NCBI RefSeq assembly: GCF_000737065.1
Contig: NZ_AQRC01000017.1
Location: forward strand, 18,183 to 82,182
DNA length: 64,000 bases
DNA from: Thioclava atlantica
Lineage (GTDB): Bacteria > Pseudomonadota > Alphaproteobacteria > Rhodobacterales > Rhodobacteraceae
Direction of reading: 5' to 3'
Position 1 is the stretch's first letter; each line of letters opens with the position of its first letter. The notes beneath the pieces are model-generated. The model saw only the letters and a program-made list of their open reading frames with translations. It was not told the DNA's origin and did no database searches. This document shows positions 47,405 to 58,725 of this stretch, piece after piece. The translations under genes were made by a program, and so were the position numbers.

Positions 47405-48132
47405 TCCGCTTCGAGAATGTCCACAAGTCCTACGGGCGTCACGAGGTGCTCAAGGGGATCGACGCCGAGGTCGAGAAGGGGCAGGTCGTCTGCCTGATCG
47501 GGGCGTCCGGCTCGGGCAAGTCCACCCTGTTGCGCTGCGTGAATGGGCTGGAGGATTACCAGGCGGGCGGCATCTTCATCGATGATCGCAAGGTCGATGC
47601 CCATGCCGCGAGCATCCACGACATCCGCACCCGCGTCGCGATGGTGTTCCAGCGTTTCAACCTGTTTCCTCATATGACCGCGCTCGAAAACGTCATGGAG
47701 GGGCCAGCGCAAGTGCTGCGAGAGGATCGCAAGGAGGTGCGCGCCCGGGCCGAGGAGCATCTGCGCCGTGTCGGTCTGGCCGACAAGATGGATTTCTACC
47801 CCTCCGCGCTCTCCGGCGGTCAACAGCAGCGCGTCGCGATCGCCCGCGCCCTTGCGATGCGACCCGAGGCAATCCTGCTCGACGAGCCGACATCGGCGCT
47901 CGATCCGGAAATGGTGGGCGAGGTGTTGAATGTGCTGCGCGATCTGGCGGACGCGCATATGACCATGCTGATCGTGACCCACGAAATCCAGTTCGCGCGC
48001 GAAGTGGCCGACAGGGTTTTCTTCCTCGACAGCGGCAGGATCGCCGAGCAGGGCACCGCCGAAGAGGTTCTCTCCCGCCCGAAAAGCGAGCGGACGCAGG
48101 AATTCCTGCGTCGCGTCAGTCATTTGCTGTAA
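47401..48132 (+). CDS. ABC transporter ATP-binding protein, polar amino-acid family
   Basis: A 243-residue ATPase: Walker A GASGSGKST (residues about 35-43), Q-loop MVFQRFNLFPHMT, signature LSGGQQQR, Walker B ILLDEPTSALD, and switch His in LIVTHEI. Typical GlnQ/HisP type. ATG overlaps the permease stop (ATGA). Energises uptake with the two preceding genes. Confidence 0.95.
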   Translation: MIRFENVHKSYGRHEVLKGIDAEVEKGQVVCLIGASGSGKSTLLRCVNGLEDYQAGGIFIDDRKVDAHAASIHDIRTRVAMVFQRFNLFPHMTALENVMEGPAQVLREDRKEVRARAEEHLRRVGLADKMDFYPSALSGGQQQRVAIARALAMRPEAILLDEPTSALDPEMVGEVLNVLRDLADAHMTMLIVTHEIQFAREVADRVFFLDSGRIAEQGTAEEVLSRPKSERTQEFLRRVSHLL

Positions 48133-48144
48133 GCGGAGCCGATC

Positions 48145-49410
48145 ATGAGCTTTCAATCCCTCTGGGCCGCGACCGCACCGGACGTCCCGGCCTTTCCGCG
48201 CCTGACGGAAAGCCTCCAGGCCGATGTCCTCGTGATCGGCGCCGGGTTCCAGGGCCTGTCCGCAGCGCTGCATCTGGCCGAGGCCGGGGTCGATGTGGTG
48301 GTGCTCGAGGCGGGGCAGCCCGGTTCGGGCGCCTCGGGCCGCAATGGCGGGCAGGTGATCCCGGGGCTGAAGGACGATCCCGATGCGCTGGACCGGCTCT
48401 GGGGACCGCAAGCGACCGAATTCGCCGGGTCGACCGCCGATGTGGTTTTCGATCTGGTCGCGCGGCTTGGGCTCGATTGTGACGCGGTCCGCGACGGCTG
48501 GATCCAGGCCGGGACCAAGCCGGTGCATCTGGCGGGTTTGCACGAGCGGATGGCGCAATGGGCCGCGCGCGGTGCTCCGGTGCAATGGCTCGAAGCCGAA
48601 GACATGGCGCGCGAGATCGGCTCGCAGAGTTTCGCGGGAGGCTGGATCGACCGGCGTGCGGGCAAGCTGCATCCGCTGAAATACGCCCGGGAGCTGGCAC
48701 GGGTCGCGACGGCGGCCGGAGCACGGATTTTCGGCGGCTCGCCCGTTGCCTCGCTTCTGCGCGAAGGGACAGGCTGGCGAGCCGAACTCGCTTCGGGGCC
48801 CGCCGTGCGCGCCGAGCGGGTTTTGCTGGCAACCAATGTCTACACGCCGCCCACCCTCAACCGTGATCTTGCCCGCGCCACTGTGCCGGCCAACAGCTTC
48901 CAGATCGCGACAAGGCCGCTGCCCCCCGCGCTGCTCGCGCAGATCCTGCCCAATGGCGCGGTCGTCTCGGAAGCGCGCCGCGTCGGCACCTATTTCCGGA
49001 TCGGACCGGGCAACCGGCTGATGCTCGGCGGACGCGGGCAGTTCTCGGATCCGACCCGCGCCACGCATTTTCGTCGTATCGAGGCTGAGATGCGCACGCG
49101 CTTCGGTTCGGTTCTGGGCCAAGACATCGAAATCGAGCATCGCTGGTTCGGGCGCGTCGGTATGACCGCCGATCATCGGATCCGGATCTGTGAGCCGGAA
49201 CCGGGGATGTTGCTCGCGACCGGGTTCAACGGACGTGGGGTGGCTTTGTCGACGGCACTCGGTAAGGCGTTTGCCGCCTATCTGACCCAAGGCGCCGCAA
49301 TGCCGTTTCCCGTTGCCAAGACTATCAAGACGCTCCCGTTTCATGCGTTGCATGCGCTCTACGGCACCGTCGCAATCGAATACTACCGCTTGCGCGACCG
49401 CTTCGACTGA
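48145..49410 (+). CDS. FAD-dependent amine/amino-acid oxidase (DAO/PuuB-like)
   Basis: A 421-residue flavoprotein: FAD-binding VLVIGAGFQGLSAALHLAEA (about 29-48), GSGASGRNGGQVIPG typical of the gamma-glutamylputrescine oxidase/DAO branch, and the C-terminal GMLLATGFNGRGVALSTALG. Last gene of the uptake operon, 12 bp after the ATPase; transport plus oxidation plus a cupin-XRE regulator suggest use of an amine or N-methylated/unusual amino acid as nitrogen source. Confidence 0.9.
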   Translation: MSFQSLWAATAPDVPAFPRLTESLQADVLVIGAGFQGLSAALHLAEAGVDVVVLEAGQPGSGASGRNGGQVIPGLKDDPDALDRLWGPQATEFAGSTADVVFDLVARLGLDCDAVRDGWIQAGTKPVHLAGLHERMAQWAARGAPVQWLEAEDMAREIGSQSFAGGWIDRRAGKLHPLKYARELARVATAAGARIFGGSPVASLLREGTGWRAELASGPAVRAERVLLATNVYTPPTLNRDLARATVPANSFQIATRPLPPALLAQILPNGAVVSEARRVGTYFRIGPGNRLMLGGRGQFSDPTRATHFRRIEAEMRTRFGSVLGQDIEIEHRWFGRVGMTADHRIRICEPEPGMLLATGFNGRGVALSTALGKAFAAYLTQGAAMPFPVAKTIKTLPFHALHALYGTVAIEYYRLRDRFD

Positions 49411-49720
49411 CCGTTCCCGTCACGGTTCTGCCAGAAGTGCCCCCTCTGATGACGCGTCGGCCAATTCTGGCGAGGGCAACCTGAAGGGGCATCACGACGA
49501 CGCAAGCGGTTCTGAGCTACCATCTCCACGAGAGACCTAGGGACTGCTCCGCAGCAGAGTTTGAGTGGGTCCCAACATCGAGCGGCTGGTTTGGAGAAAC
49601 CGCGCCGCAGAAACCGCATGAAGCCGGACGACAGGATTGGCCGGTCGCACCTCTCACATGGTGTCGCCCTCTCAACCCGGGCTTTCATTGCTGTAAAACA
49701 ACTCGGCTTCCGTTCGCCGC
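49411..49720. other. 310-bp gap without a convincing gene
   Basis: Short open frames exist on both strands but have no recognisable product or start signals. A small dyad ACCGT-N7-ACGGT follows the oxidase stop. The stretch separates two unrelated gene blocks and may be a junction. Confidence 0.35.
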
Positions 49721-50263
49721 CTACAGTCCGGTGGGGAGCTTGGCGCGCATGGCCGCGCTTCGGTCAAACCGTTCGCCGTCAGCGGTGAAGGTCCCGTCGC
49801 CAACCGCGTGAAGTAGGCGCATATCCTTCCGGTCGGTGTCGATATGGGCGGCGACGCCCTGAAGCAATACAAGATTCAGCCGTTCGACAATCTCCTCGAC
49901 GCGGCATTCGATGTTAGCGAGGCACTCGCCAATCAGCGGCGCCCTGACATGTTGCGCAGGCACGGCGGTCAGATCGAAGCGCTCGAACTTGTCGGTGTCG
50001 GCGCCCGAACACATCCCGATGCCGACGACTGTGTCGATCATGTCGGCGGTGGGGATGGCGAAGACGCATTCACCAGTCGCGCACAATGCCTTCCAAGAGT
50101 GGTTCCACGGGCCGGTAGTGAGCGCAAAGGTAGCGTCGAAACTACGGACCATTGTCCAGCTAATGGTCATAATGTTAGCCCTTGTTCCGTCATGGGTCGT
50201 CACCAAGACCACCGGCCCGGGTTCGATCAAGGTGAAAGTGCGCGAAAGCGGTAACGGTATCAT
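49721..50263 (-). CDS. Flavin reductase family (FMN-binding split barrel) protein
   Basis: A 180-residue split-barrel flavoprotein: GPVVLVTTHDGTRANIMTIS, SWTMVRSFDATFALTTGPWN, HSWKALCATGECVFAIPT. Related proteins reduce or bind FMN; substrate unknown. Start 50263 (MIPLPLSRTFTL) has AAGGAAA just upstream; the frame to 50296 adds eleven residues. The gene begins opposite the TniQ gene, whose own start is missing at this point. Confidence 0.85.
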   Translation of the reverse strand: MIPLPLSRTFTLIEPGPVVLVTTHDGTRANIMTISWTMVRSFDATFALTTGPWNHSWKALCATGECVFAIPTADMIDTVVGIGMCSGADTDKFERFDLTAVPAQHVRAPLIGECLANIECRVEEIVERLNLVLLQGVAAHIDTDRKDMRLLHAVGDGTFTADGERFDRSAAMRAKLPTGL

Positions 50264-50281
50264 TGGTATTTTCCTTTCGGT

Positions 50282-52168
50282 TACCTTCCCTTCCAAGCCG
50301 AAGAGAGCGTTCTGTCGTGGGCTTCACGCCTTGCTGCCTTTCATACGGGAGGGCGGCTGGGGCCATTCCTGAACGATCTGGGGATCGCTCCCAATCGCCT
50401 CACTGCAGGCGGTGAGGACGCGCTTCTTCGACTGTCTGACAAGACAGGCCAAAATCTGTCCGATCTTCATCGCAACGCCATCGCGCGGAACGGCCCGCGT
50501 CAATATCGCCTCCGCCGGGAGACCTTTAGTGCCGAATTCACGACAGGGGCGGTGACGCGCTTTTGCCCCGCGTGTTTGGCTGAGGATGATACCCGCGAGC
50601 CGCGAATTTCTGTCGCGCGCAAGCACAGGCTGAGTTGGGGTCTGCAGCCGATCCGAATCTGTCCTCACCACAAATTACCGCTCCTTGAGAGGCGCCGGGG
50701 GGTGTGGGATGACTTTCTCCACGAGCTTCCCGTCCTCGTGCCAGAGACGCGCGAGCAGCTTCTCCGTCTGGTCGGTGCGGCACCTACAGTGCAGCGACTG
50801 GGACTCCAAGACTACGTCTTGGCGCGATTTGAGGGGCAGAACGGCCCCCAGTGGTTGGACAGGCAGCCGATCGAGCAGGCAGTGAGAGCCACAGAAATGC
50901 TGGGGGCCGTGCTCGCATTCGGCCCGAAAGCAAAGCCGGGGGGGCTGACCATGCTCGACTGGGCTAAGGCGGGAGAGTTGGGCTGGCAATACGTGCGCTG
51001 CGGTGAGCATGGTGTGCGCAGGGCTCTCACGGAGTTGCAGGAAGCCGCAAAGGGCAGAGGACGGGACTGGCTGAGCCGAAGTGCCGTCTTCGGGATGCTC
51101 TATCGTTGGCTCGCCTCCAGCAAGCAGCGCAAGGATCCCGGTGAAATCCGAGAGGTTCTTCGCCGCCATATCGTCGAAACCATGGACGTCGCACCCGGGG
51201 AGGTAGTCCTTGGTCAGGAAGTCCGAACCCCGAGACTTTCCAGCGTAACCACCTTGTCAAAGGTAGACAGAGTTAATGCGCTGACGCTGCGCGATGTTTT
51301 GATCGCTCGCGGCGTTCTTGACTGCCACGCCGCGTCCCGAACGTGCTCGGAACTCCTTGTCGATACAAAAAAAGGACGACAAGCAACCTATGCGATCCGT
51401 TGCGCGGTCCCGGTCACGTGCGTCGGCGAAATCCTCAATGCGTCGCGCCCTATGGTGTCCACACTCATTGAAATCGGTGCGCTTTCGCAGGTTCGACTTG
51501 ATGGCGAGGCCAGAGGAAAACTCAGCCGCTCTATCGATGCGAGGGAGATTCACGACTTGCTCAATCGGCTCGGGAACTTGGTGCCTCGTGTCGTCGACCG
51601 CATCCCTCCTGGTATGGCGACGATTTCGGAATGCCTTGAACGCTCGCGCCTGACGAACGAACGGGTTCTCCGCCGCTTACTCGCCAGACGAATTCGGCGG
51701 GTATTTCGACTGGCGAACGTCAAGGGGTTCAAGGGGCTTGTTCTGGATCCAAAAGAATTCGCCACGTCTGACAATCTCCCTCAGCCGGGTATGTCTCTGG
51801 AGATGGCGATGGTAGTGCTGGGCCTGACCCGTGCCGCGATCAATTCGTTGACCCGGGAGCGGGAAGGCGGTGCGCTTCTCGAAGCAATTGATGCTCCAGA
51901 TCGATATGGAAAATGGGTCTTGCCTGGGGCGCTTTACGAATTTCGGAAGCATTTCGTTTTGGGGCACAAACTGGAACTCGAATATCATATCAAGAGATCC
52001 GCCGCGAAATCCCTCTTGGACAAGCACGGTATCGAGCCGTTGTTCAAACCTCGCGAGATTGGGACGACGATCTATCGACGGGGGGATACCCCCAGACGGA
52101 CAAAGCAAGAAGCGCAAGGGACACAAGGCCGAGAAGGATCGCCGCAAAGCCAAGGCGTCGCGTTGTGA
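50282..52168 (+). CDS. TniQ family protein lacking a start codon (5' truncated)
   Basis: About 628 residues are readable. The N-terminal TniQ domain begins LPFQAEESVLSWASRLAAFH, contains LRRETFSAEFTTGAVTRFCP, CPACLAEDD and ICPHHKLPLL (zinc-binding Cys/His), and the chain ends regularly after GIEPLFKPREIG. The in-frame stop TAA at 50252-50254 is followed by no ATG, GTG or TTG until GTG 50552, which lies past half of the TniQ domain. So the 5' end seems to have been replaced by the flavin-reductase segment; translation from 50552 would give 538 residues. TniQ proteins take part in target choice of Tn7/Tn5053-type transposition; no transposase is adjacent. Confidence 0.72.
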   Translation, partial: YLPFQAEESVLSWASRLAAFHTGGRLGPFLNDLGIAPNRLTAGGEDALLRLSDKTGQNLSDLHRNAIARNGPRQYRLRRETFSAEFTTGAVTRFCPACLAEDDTREPRISVARKHRLSWGLQPIRICPHHKLPLLERRRGVWDDFLHELPVLVPETREQLLRLVGAAPTVQRLGLQDYVLARFEGQNGPQWLDRQPIEQAVRATEMLGAVLAFGPKAKPGGLTMLDWAKAGELGWQYVRCGEHGVRRALTELQEAAKGRGRDWLSRSAVFGMLYRWLASSKQRKDPGEIREVLRRHIVETMDVAPGEVVLGQEVRTPRLSSVTTLSKVDRVNALTLRDVLIARGVLDCHAASRTCSELLVDTKKGRQATYAIRCAVPVTCVGEILNASRPMVSTLIEIGALSQVRLDGEARGKLSRSIDAREIHDLLNRLGNLVPRVVDRIPPGMATISECLERSRLTNERVLRRLLARRIRRVFRLANVKGFKGLVLDPKEFATSDNLPQPGMSLEMAMVVLGLTRAAINSLTREREGGALLEAIDAPDRYGKWVLPGALYEFRKHFVLGHKLELEYHIKRSAAKSLLDKHGIEPLFKPREIGTTIYRRGDTPRRTKQEAQGTQGREGSPQSQGVAL

Positions 52169-52316
52169 TTTCAAGCATCTGTATCTTTCTGATCGGAGGC
52201 GGGATTTAAGCGGAGTGCGTTTCCAAGGGTCAACGGGCTTCCTGAAAGCCGAAAAGAGAACCTGCAAGAGCTGTTCAAGAAAAGGCGCAGGTTCTCGCGG
52301 ATGCCGAGGATGTAAG

Positions 52317-53168
52317 TCATTCCTCTTCCTCCACCGCGATGCGTGGATCAAGGGCATGACCCGAAGCTGGGCCGCGCAGGGGCTGGAGCAGCATTCTATC
52401 GATCCAAAGGTCACGGCGCGTGCGGAACTGTTCGATCCCGATCTCCATGTCCTGATGCCCTCTGGCCGGTTGCGCGACATAGGTGCCTAATAGCCGATCC
52501 CACCAAGGCAGGTTGAAGCCGTAGTTCGAATTGGTCTCACGCGGATCGATGGAATGGTGGACGCGATGCATGTCGGGCGTGACCACGAACAGGCGCAGCA
52601 CTCTATCAACCGGGCGCGGCAGATCGATATTAGCGTGGTTGAAAAGCGCGGTCGCATTCAGGATCACCTCGAACAGCAGCACCGCGACCGCAGGCGGCCC
52701 GAGCGCCGCGACCACCGCCAGCTTGATCCCCATCGAGATCAGGATTTCCACCGGATGGAACCGCAGGCCCGTCGTTGCGTCGAAGTCGAGATCGGCATGG
52801 TGCATCCTATGAAGCCGCCAAAGTCCGGGAACTGCGTGGAACATGACGTGCTGAAGGTAGATCGCCAAATCGAGCACCAGCATCGAAACAAGGATCGCGG
52901 CCCAGCTGGGCCAATCAAGATTGTTGAACAGCCCCCAGCCACGATCCTCGGCCATGATGGCCAATCCGACTGCGAGGATCGGGAATGCCAGGCGCAGGAT
53001 CACCGTATCCACAAAGACCAGGGCGATATTGTTCGTCCAACGGATCAAGCGCGGGATCTCTCTGCGCCGCCGGGGGGCCACGACCTCCCATAGCGCCATC
53101 GCCGCCAATACGCCCAGGAAAGCGGCAAGTCGGATCGTCGGCTCAGCGGTGAGAATCGTTTCGGTCAT
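52317..53168 (-). CDS. Sterol desaturase/fatty acid hydroxylase superfamily protein
   Basis: A 283-residue membrane protein with the di-iron histidine boxes of the superfamily: QHVMFHAVPGLWRLHRMHH (HxxxxH, HRMHH), a later LFNHANIDLP and MHRVHHSIDPRETNSNYGF. About four to five membrane segments surround them. ATG at 53168 (MTETILTAEPTIRL) is preferred to 53216. Divergent from the ArsR-rhodanese regulator with an ATTCAAT-N6-ATTGAAT palindrome between, suggesting control by it. Substrate unknown. Confidence 0.88.
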   Translation of the reverse strand: MTETILTAEPTIRLAAFLGVLAAMALWEVVAPRRRREIPRLIRWTNNIALVFVDTVILRLAFPILAVGLAIMAEDRGWGLFNNLDWPSWAAILVSMLVLDLAIYLQHVMFHAVPGLWRLHRMHHADLDFDATTGLRFHPVEILISMGIKLAVVAALGPPAVAVLLFEVILNATALFNHANIDLPRPVDRVLRLFVVTPDMHRVHHSIDPRETNSNYGFNLPWWDRLLGTYVAQPARGHQDMEIGIEQFRTRRDLWIDRMLLQPLRGPASGHALDPRIAVEEEE

Positions 53169-53210
53169 GCGGTCGGCTTTGCTCTTGTGGCGCAGGCTGG
53201 ATTCGCTACC

Positions 53211-53230
53211 ATTCAATTATTCGATTGAAT
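53211..53230. promoter_or_regulatory. ArsR-type palindrome in the divergent promoter
   Basis: ATTCAAT TATTCG ATTGAAT, perfect 7-bp arms, 24 bp before the ArsR-rhodanese start and 43 bp before the sterol-desaturase-like start. The ATTC/GAAT ends recall sulfide/persulfide ArsR sites such as SqrR, but the spacing differs. Confidence 0.6.
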
Positions 53231-53253
53231 GATGTAATATCCCGAGGCAGCCC

Positions 53254-53916
53254 ATGTCAATTAGCCCAAAGATGGCCCTTCTCGAAGAATACGCCCTTGT
53301 CGCGCGGGCCTTGTCGGCCCCCGCACGCCTTATGCTTCTTGAGCAGCTCGCCCAGAGCGAGCGCAGGGTAGAGGCGCTTGCGGAAAAAACCGGGCTCACT
53401 GTTGCGAACAGTTCGCAACATTTGCAGCAATTGCGGCGTGCTGGCCTTGTCACCAGTCGGCGCGACGGCAAGGCGATAATCTACAGGCTGACCGACGCGA
53501 GGACACTGACGTTGTTGGGGGTTTTGGGCGATGTGGCCGAAAGGAACCTCGCACAGGTTGGGGAGATTCTGCGCGGGCTATCAAACGGCGAAGACGCGCC
53601 GGAACCGATCAACCGCGACGAGCTTGCCGCTCGACTGAGTGAAGGGTCGGTGACCGTCCTCGACGTGCGCCCCGCCGACGAGTTCGCCGATGCTCATATC
53701 CCGGGCGCGCTCAACATGGCCGTGACGGAGCTGGACAAGTTCCTGACGGATCTCGACCGAAACACCGAGATTGTGGCCTATTGTCGTGGTCCATACTGTG
53801 TCTACGCTCACCAAGCCGTGGCGTTCTTGCGCAAGAATGGCTTCAACGCTCGTCGGCTTGACGGCGGTCTGCCTGAGTGGCGCGAAGACGGTCGAGCCAT
53901 TCAGGCAACATCCTGA
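53254..53916 (+). CDS. ArsR-family regulator fused to a rhodanese domain
   Basis: A 220-residue fusion. Residues 1-105 are an ArsR winged helix (LSAPARLMLLEQLAQSERRV, TGLTVANSSQHLQQLRRAGL) without cysteines. Residues about 120-218 are a rhodanese: LDVRPADEFADAHIPGALNM and active loop YCRGPYCVYA with Cys177 and Cys182. The only cysteines are in the rhodanese, so sensing of sulfane sulfur or a thiol-reactive ligand would have to occur there. Divergent from the sterol-desaturase-like gene over a palindrome. Confidence 0.9.
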   Translation: MSISPKMALLEEYALVARALSAPARLMLLEQLAQSERRVEALAEKTGLTVANSSQHLQQLRRAGLVTSRRDGKAIIYRLTDARTLTLLGVLGDVAERNLAQVGEILRGLSNGEDAPEPINRDELAARLSEGSVTVLDVRPADEFADAHIPGALNMAVTELDKFLTDLDRNTEIVAYCRGPYCVYAHQAVAFLRKNGFNARRLDGGLPEWREDGRAIQATS

Positions 53917-54222
53917 TCGACAAAGGCCTTATTCGATGTCGCTACGGGTCGACCTGACTATGTGATCGCACTGCATGCGAGGCCTTCAAAAGTGCAATGA
54001 CAATTCGCCCAGACTTCACATGAGATCTCATGATGGAAGCAACCTCCGCTTGGTGTCTGCTACCGGGTCGCCGTTCATGGACGGCCAGTTGCTGCCGTTG
54101 ATACGCATGCCGGAGCGCTGCTCTACACCGCGACACACCTCGCGCAACTCTCTTGATACCCGCGCGCGCCACCGCCATTTTGCGTGCGGTAAGCGGCGAT
54201 GACCGCATAGGGATGGACTGAG
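53917..54222. other. 306-bp gap without a convincing gene
   Basis: No frame here has a recognisable product. It contains the upstream region of the antiporter gene; no clear promoter pair or terminator is seen. Confidence 0.35.
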
Positions 54223-55197
54223 ATGTTCGAGATTTGGGGGCCCATTCTGGCGGGGCTGGTCGCGCTGGTGGTCGGAGGCGAGCTTTTGGTCCGCGGGGCG
54301 GTCCAGACCGCTGAGCGGATCGGTATCTCACCGCTTGTGATCGGATTGACACTGGTGGGGTTCGGCACCTCGACACCGGAACTGGTGACATCGGTTCAGG
54401 CCGGTCTGAGTGGATCGCCAGGCATCGCCTTCGGCAACGTCGTGGGCTCAAACATCGCGAATATCCTTCTGATCGCTGGCGTTTCTGCCGTTATTGCGCC
54501 CCTCGTTGTGGCGCGCGTCGCCCTGCGACGAGATGCGATGGTGATGCTGGTCGTCGCCGTCGTCTTCGCTGGGGTCGCGCCGTTCGCTCCGATGGGGCGG
54601 ATCGCCGGAGTTGGATTGATCGCAGCGCTGGTCGGCTATTTGTGCTTCGTGATCCATCAGGAACGCCAGCACGCTGACCGCGGCGCGATCTACGACAAGA
54701 CGGTGGCCCTTGCTGACGCGGATCCCGGCCTCGCGCCACCGCATGCACCTCACGGTATTCTCATGCCGCTGTTGCTCGCGTTCGCCGGATTGGGACTCGT
54801 GGTTTTCGGTGGCTCATTGCTGGTTGGTGGCGCCGTATCGCTCGCGCGGGCTTTTGGCGTCTCGGAAACGGTCATCGGTCTGACCATCGTGGCGATTGGC
54901 ACCTCGATGCCCGAGCTGATCACCTCGATCGTGGCGGCGCTGAAGCGTCAGGGCGAGGTGGCTTTCGGAAATGTAGTCGGATCAAACATCTACAATATTC
55001 TCGGCATCGGTGGGACGACGGCGCTGATCGCCCCGTCGCGCGTGCCCGAGGAAATCGCGCGATTTGACGCCCCGCTGATGGTTCTTGTCTCACTCCTTCT
55101 GGTGGTCTTCGCGACCACCGGGCTACGGATCACCCGATGGGAGGGGCTGGCGCTAATCGCGGGCTACGGTATCTATCTTTGGAAGCTTTGGCCTTGA
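54223..55197 (+). CDS. Calcium/sodium antiporter (CaCA family, YrbG-like)
   Basis: A 324-residue ion exchanger with about ten membrane segments and both alpha-repeats: VGFGTSTPELVTSVQAGL ... GNVVGSNIANILLI, and AIGTSMPELITSIVAAL ... GNVVGSNIYNILGI. The two repeats have the acidic and Asn/Ser residues that line the ion site, in opposite membrane orientation. Likely exports Ca2+ in exchange for Na+ or H+. Confidence 0.92.
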   Translation: MFEIWGPILAGLVALVVGGELLVRGAVQTAERIGISPLVIGLTLVGFGTSTPELVTSVQAGLSGSPGIAFGNVVGSNIANILLIAGVSAVIAPLVVARVALRRDAMVMLVVAVVFAGVAPFAPMGRIAGVGLIAALVGYLCFVIHQERQHADRGAIYDKTVALADADPGLAPPHAPHGILMPLLLAFAGLGLVVFGGSLLVGGAVSLARAFGVSETVIGLTIVAIGTSMPELITSIVAALKRQGEVAFGNVVGSNIYNILGIGGTTALIAPSRVPEEIARFDAPLMVLVSLLLVVFATTGLRITRWEGLALIAGYGIYLWKLWP

Positions 55198-55336
55198 GAA
55201 GGTTGGAGCCAAAGGTGAAAACTTTGAAATGTCGAACCCTGGGCGGGGCGGCGTCAAAATCTGAAAAAGCATATGGATCACGAACACCAGGCGCCTTGAT
55301 AGCAATGCTATTATTGCCAGAGAATAGGGGATTTGG

Positions 55337-55957
55337 ATGAACGAGGCGCGAAAGGATCACTGGGACCGGATCTACGGCAGCAAGAGTGACAGTGACCTCA
55401 GCTGGCATCAGGACGCTCCGGAGACCTCGCTCGGACTTGCCGAATGCGCCGGTTTGACGCCGGACACTCGGGTGATCGACGTGGGCGCCGGCACGTCCCG
55501 GGTCGTTGACGGCTTGATCGCGCGTGGCCTGCACGACCTTTCCGTTCTCGACCTCTCCCAGACGGCCCTCGACGCCCAGCGTGCCCGGCTTGGGCCGCGC
55601 GGCGCGGACGTGGAGTGGATCGTCGCCGATATCTCGCGCTGGTCGCCCCAGCGGGTCTATAACCTCTGGCATGATCGCGCCGTGTTCCACTTTCTGGTCG
55701 ATCCATCGGACCGGGCTGCCTATGTGACGCGCCTATCTCGTGCCCTGCGCATTGGGGGGCACGCGATCATCGCGACCTTCGCTCCTGACGGGCCGGAGAC
55801 CTGCAGCGGCCTTCCCGTTCGTCGCTACAGTCCGGAGGCCCTCGGCGGTGTGCTGGGCCCCAATTTTGAGTTGGTGGCGAAACGGTTCCAGAAACACACG
55901 ACGCCCTCAGGCAACCTGCAGTCTTTCCAGTTCAGCCTGTTCCGGAAGCTTCGCTGA
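55337..55957 (+). CDS. Class I SAM-dependent methyltransferase
   Basis: A 206-residue methyltransferase: DHWDRIYGSKSDSDLSWHQD, motif I VIDVGAGTSRVVDGLI, motif II-like LSVLDLSQTALDAQRARLG, and WIVADISRW. WHDRAVFHFLVDPSDRAAYV is typical of TehB/thiol-methyltransferase-like proteins found near metal or oxyanion resistance genes. It lies between the antiporter and the zinc-export locus; substrate unknown. Confidence 0.82.
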   Translation: MNEARKDHWDRIYGSKSDSDLSWHQDAPETSLGLAECAGLTPDTRVIDVGAGTSRVVDGLIARGLHDLSVLDLSQTALDAQRARLGPRGADVEWIVADISRWSPQRVYNLWHDRAVFHFLVDPSDRAAYVTRLSRALRIGGHAIIATFAPDGPETCSGLPVRRYSPEALGGVLGPNFELVAKRFQKHTTPSGNLQSFQFSLFRKLR

Positions 55958-55979
55958 TCGGCCCCTATGCTCCGAGGCG

Positions 55980-56408
55980 TCAGTCTATCGCGTCGTGATC
56001 GTCGGCGAGGCATTCCGAGTGGTCGCGCAGCACCTCGAGCACCCGGCACTCCGAGGCTGTCCCACCCCGACATTCGCCGATCATCCGTTCCAGTTCGCTC
56101 CTGAGCGCTTGGAGACGCGCGATCCGGGTCTCGACCTCGCGCAATTGCCGCCGCGCAATCGAATCCGCAGCTCCGCAATCGCGCGCCGGATGATCTGACA
56201 GGTCCAGCAATTCGCGGATCGCTTCGAGCGGGAACCCAAGCTGGCGCGAATGACGGATGAAGGCGAGCCGGTCGAGATCGACATCGCCGTAGCGCCGCTG
56301 GCCGCCCTCGGTCCGTCCGGGCTCGGGCATCAGGCCTATCTGCTCGTAATAGCGGATCGTCTGCACCTTGGTTCCGGTGCGGCGGGCCAATGTTCCGATC
56401 GTATGCAT
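55980..56408 (-). CDS. MerR-family metal-responsive regulator (ZntR/CadR/PbrR-like)
   Basis: A 142-residue MerR protein: IGTLARRTGTKVQTIRYYEQ, then IGLMPEPGRTEGGQRRYGDV is the winged helix, followed by a dimer helix and a C-terminal metal loop with cysteines (DCGAAD, ECRGGTASECRVLEVL). The cysteine pattern fits divalent Zn/Cd/Pb sensors better than CueR. Divergent from zntA, whose promoter has the 19-bp spacer required for MerR-type activation. Confidence 0.88.
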   Translation of the reverse strand: MHTIGTLARRTGTKVQTIRYYEQIGLMPEPGRTEGGQRRYGDVDLDRLAFIRHSRQLGFPLEAIRELLDLSDHPARDCGAADSIARRQLREVETRIARLQALRSELERMIGECRGGTASECRVLEVLRDHSECLADDHDAID

Positions 56409-56450
56409 GCTGCACCTCCCTTCACGGTTGCGTGAGTGCGGATTTCCTCC

Positions 56451-56481
56451 TTGAACCTATAGTTGCTGTAGCTCCTATCTT
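56451..56481 (+). promoter_or_regulatory. MerR-type promoter of zntA with 19-bp spacer
   Basis: TTGAAC (56451-56456), 19-base spacer, TATCTT (56476-56481). The spacer holds an imperfect dyad ACCTATAG TTG CTGTAGCT. The long spacer is the hallmark of promoters twisted into activity by metal-loaded MerR proteins. zntA starts 36 bp downstream. Confidence 0.75.
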
Positions 56482-56517
56482 CCCCTCTGTCGAGAAAACC
56501 ACGCGAGAGGACAGCAG

Positions 56518-58725
<2,208 letters not shown>

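Noticed and set aside
49383..49688. 101-residue minus-strand frame after the oxidase gene
   Set aside because: Arginine- and cysteine-rich without a recognisable family and overlapping the oxidase 3' end.
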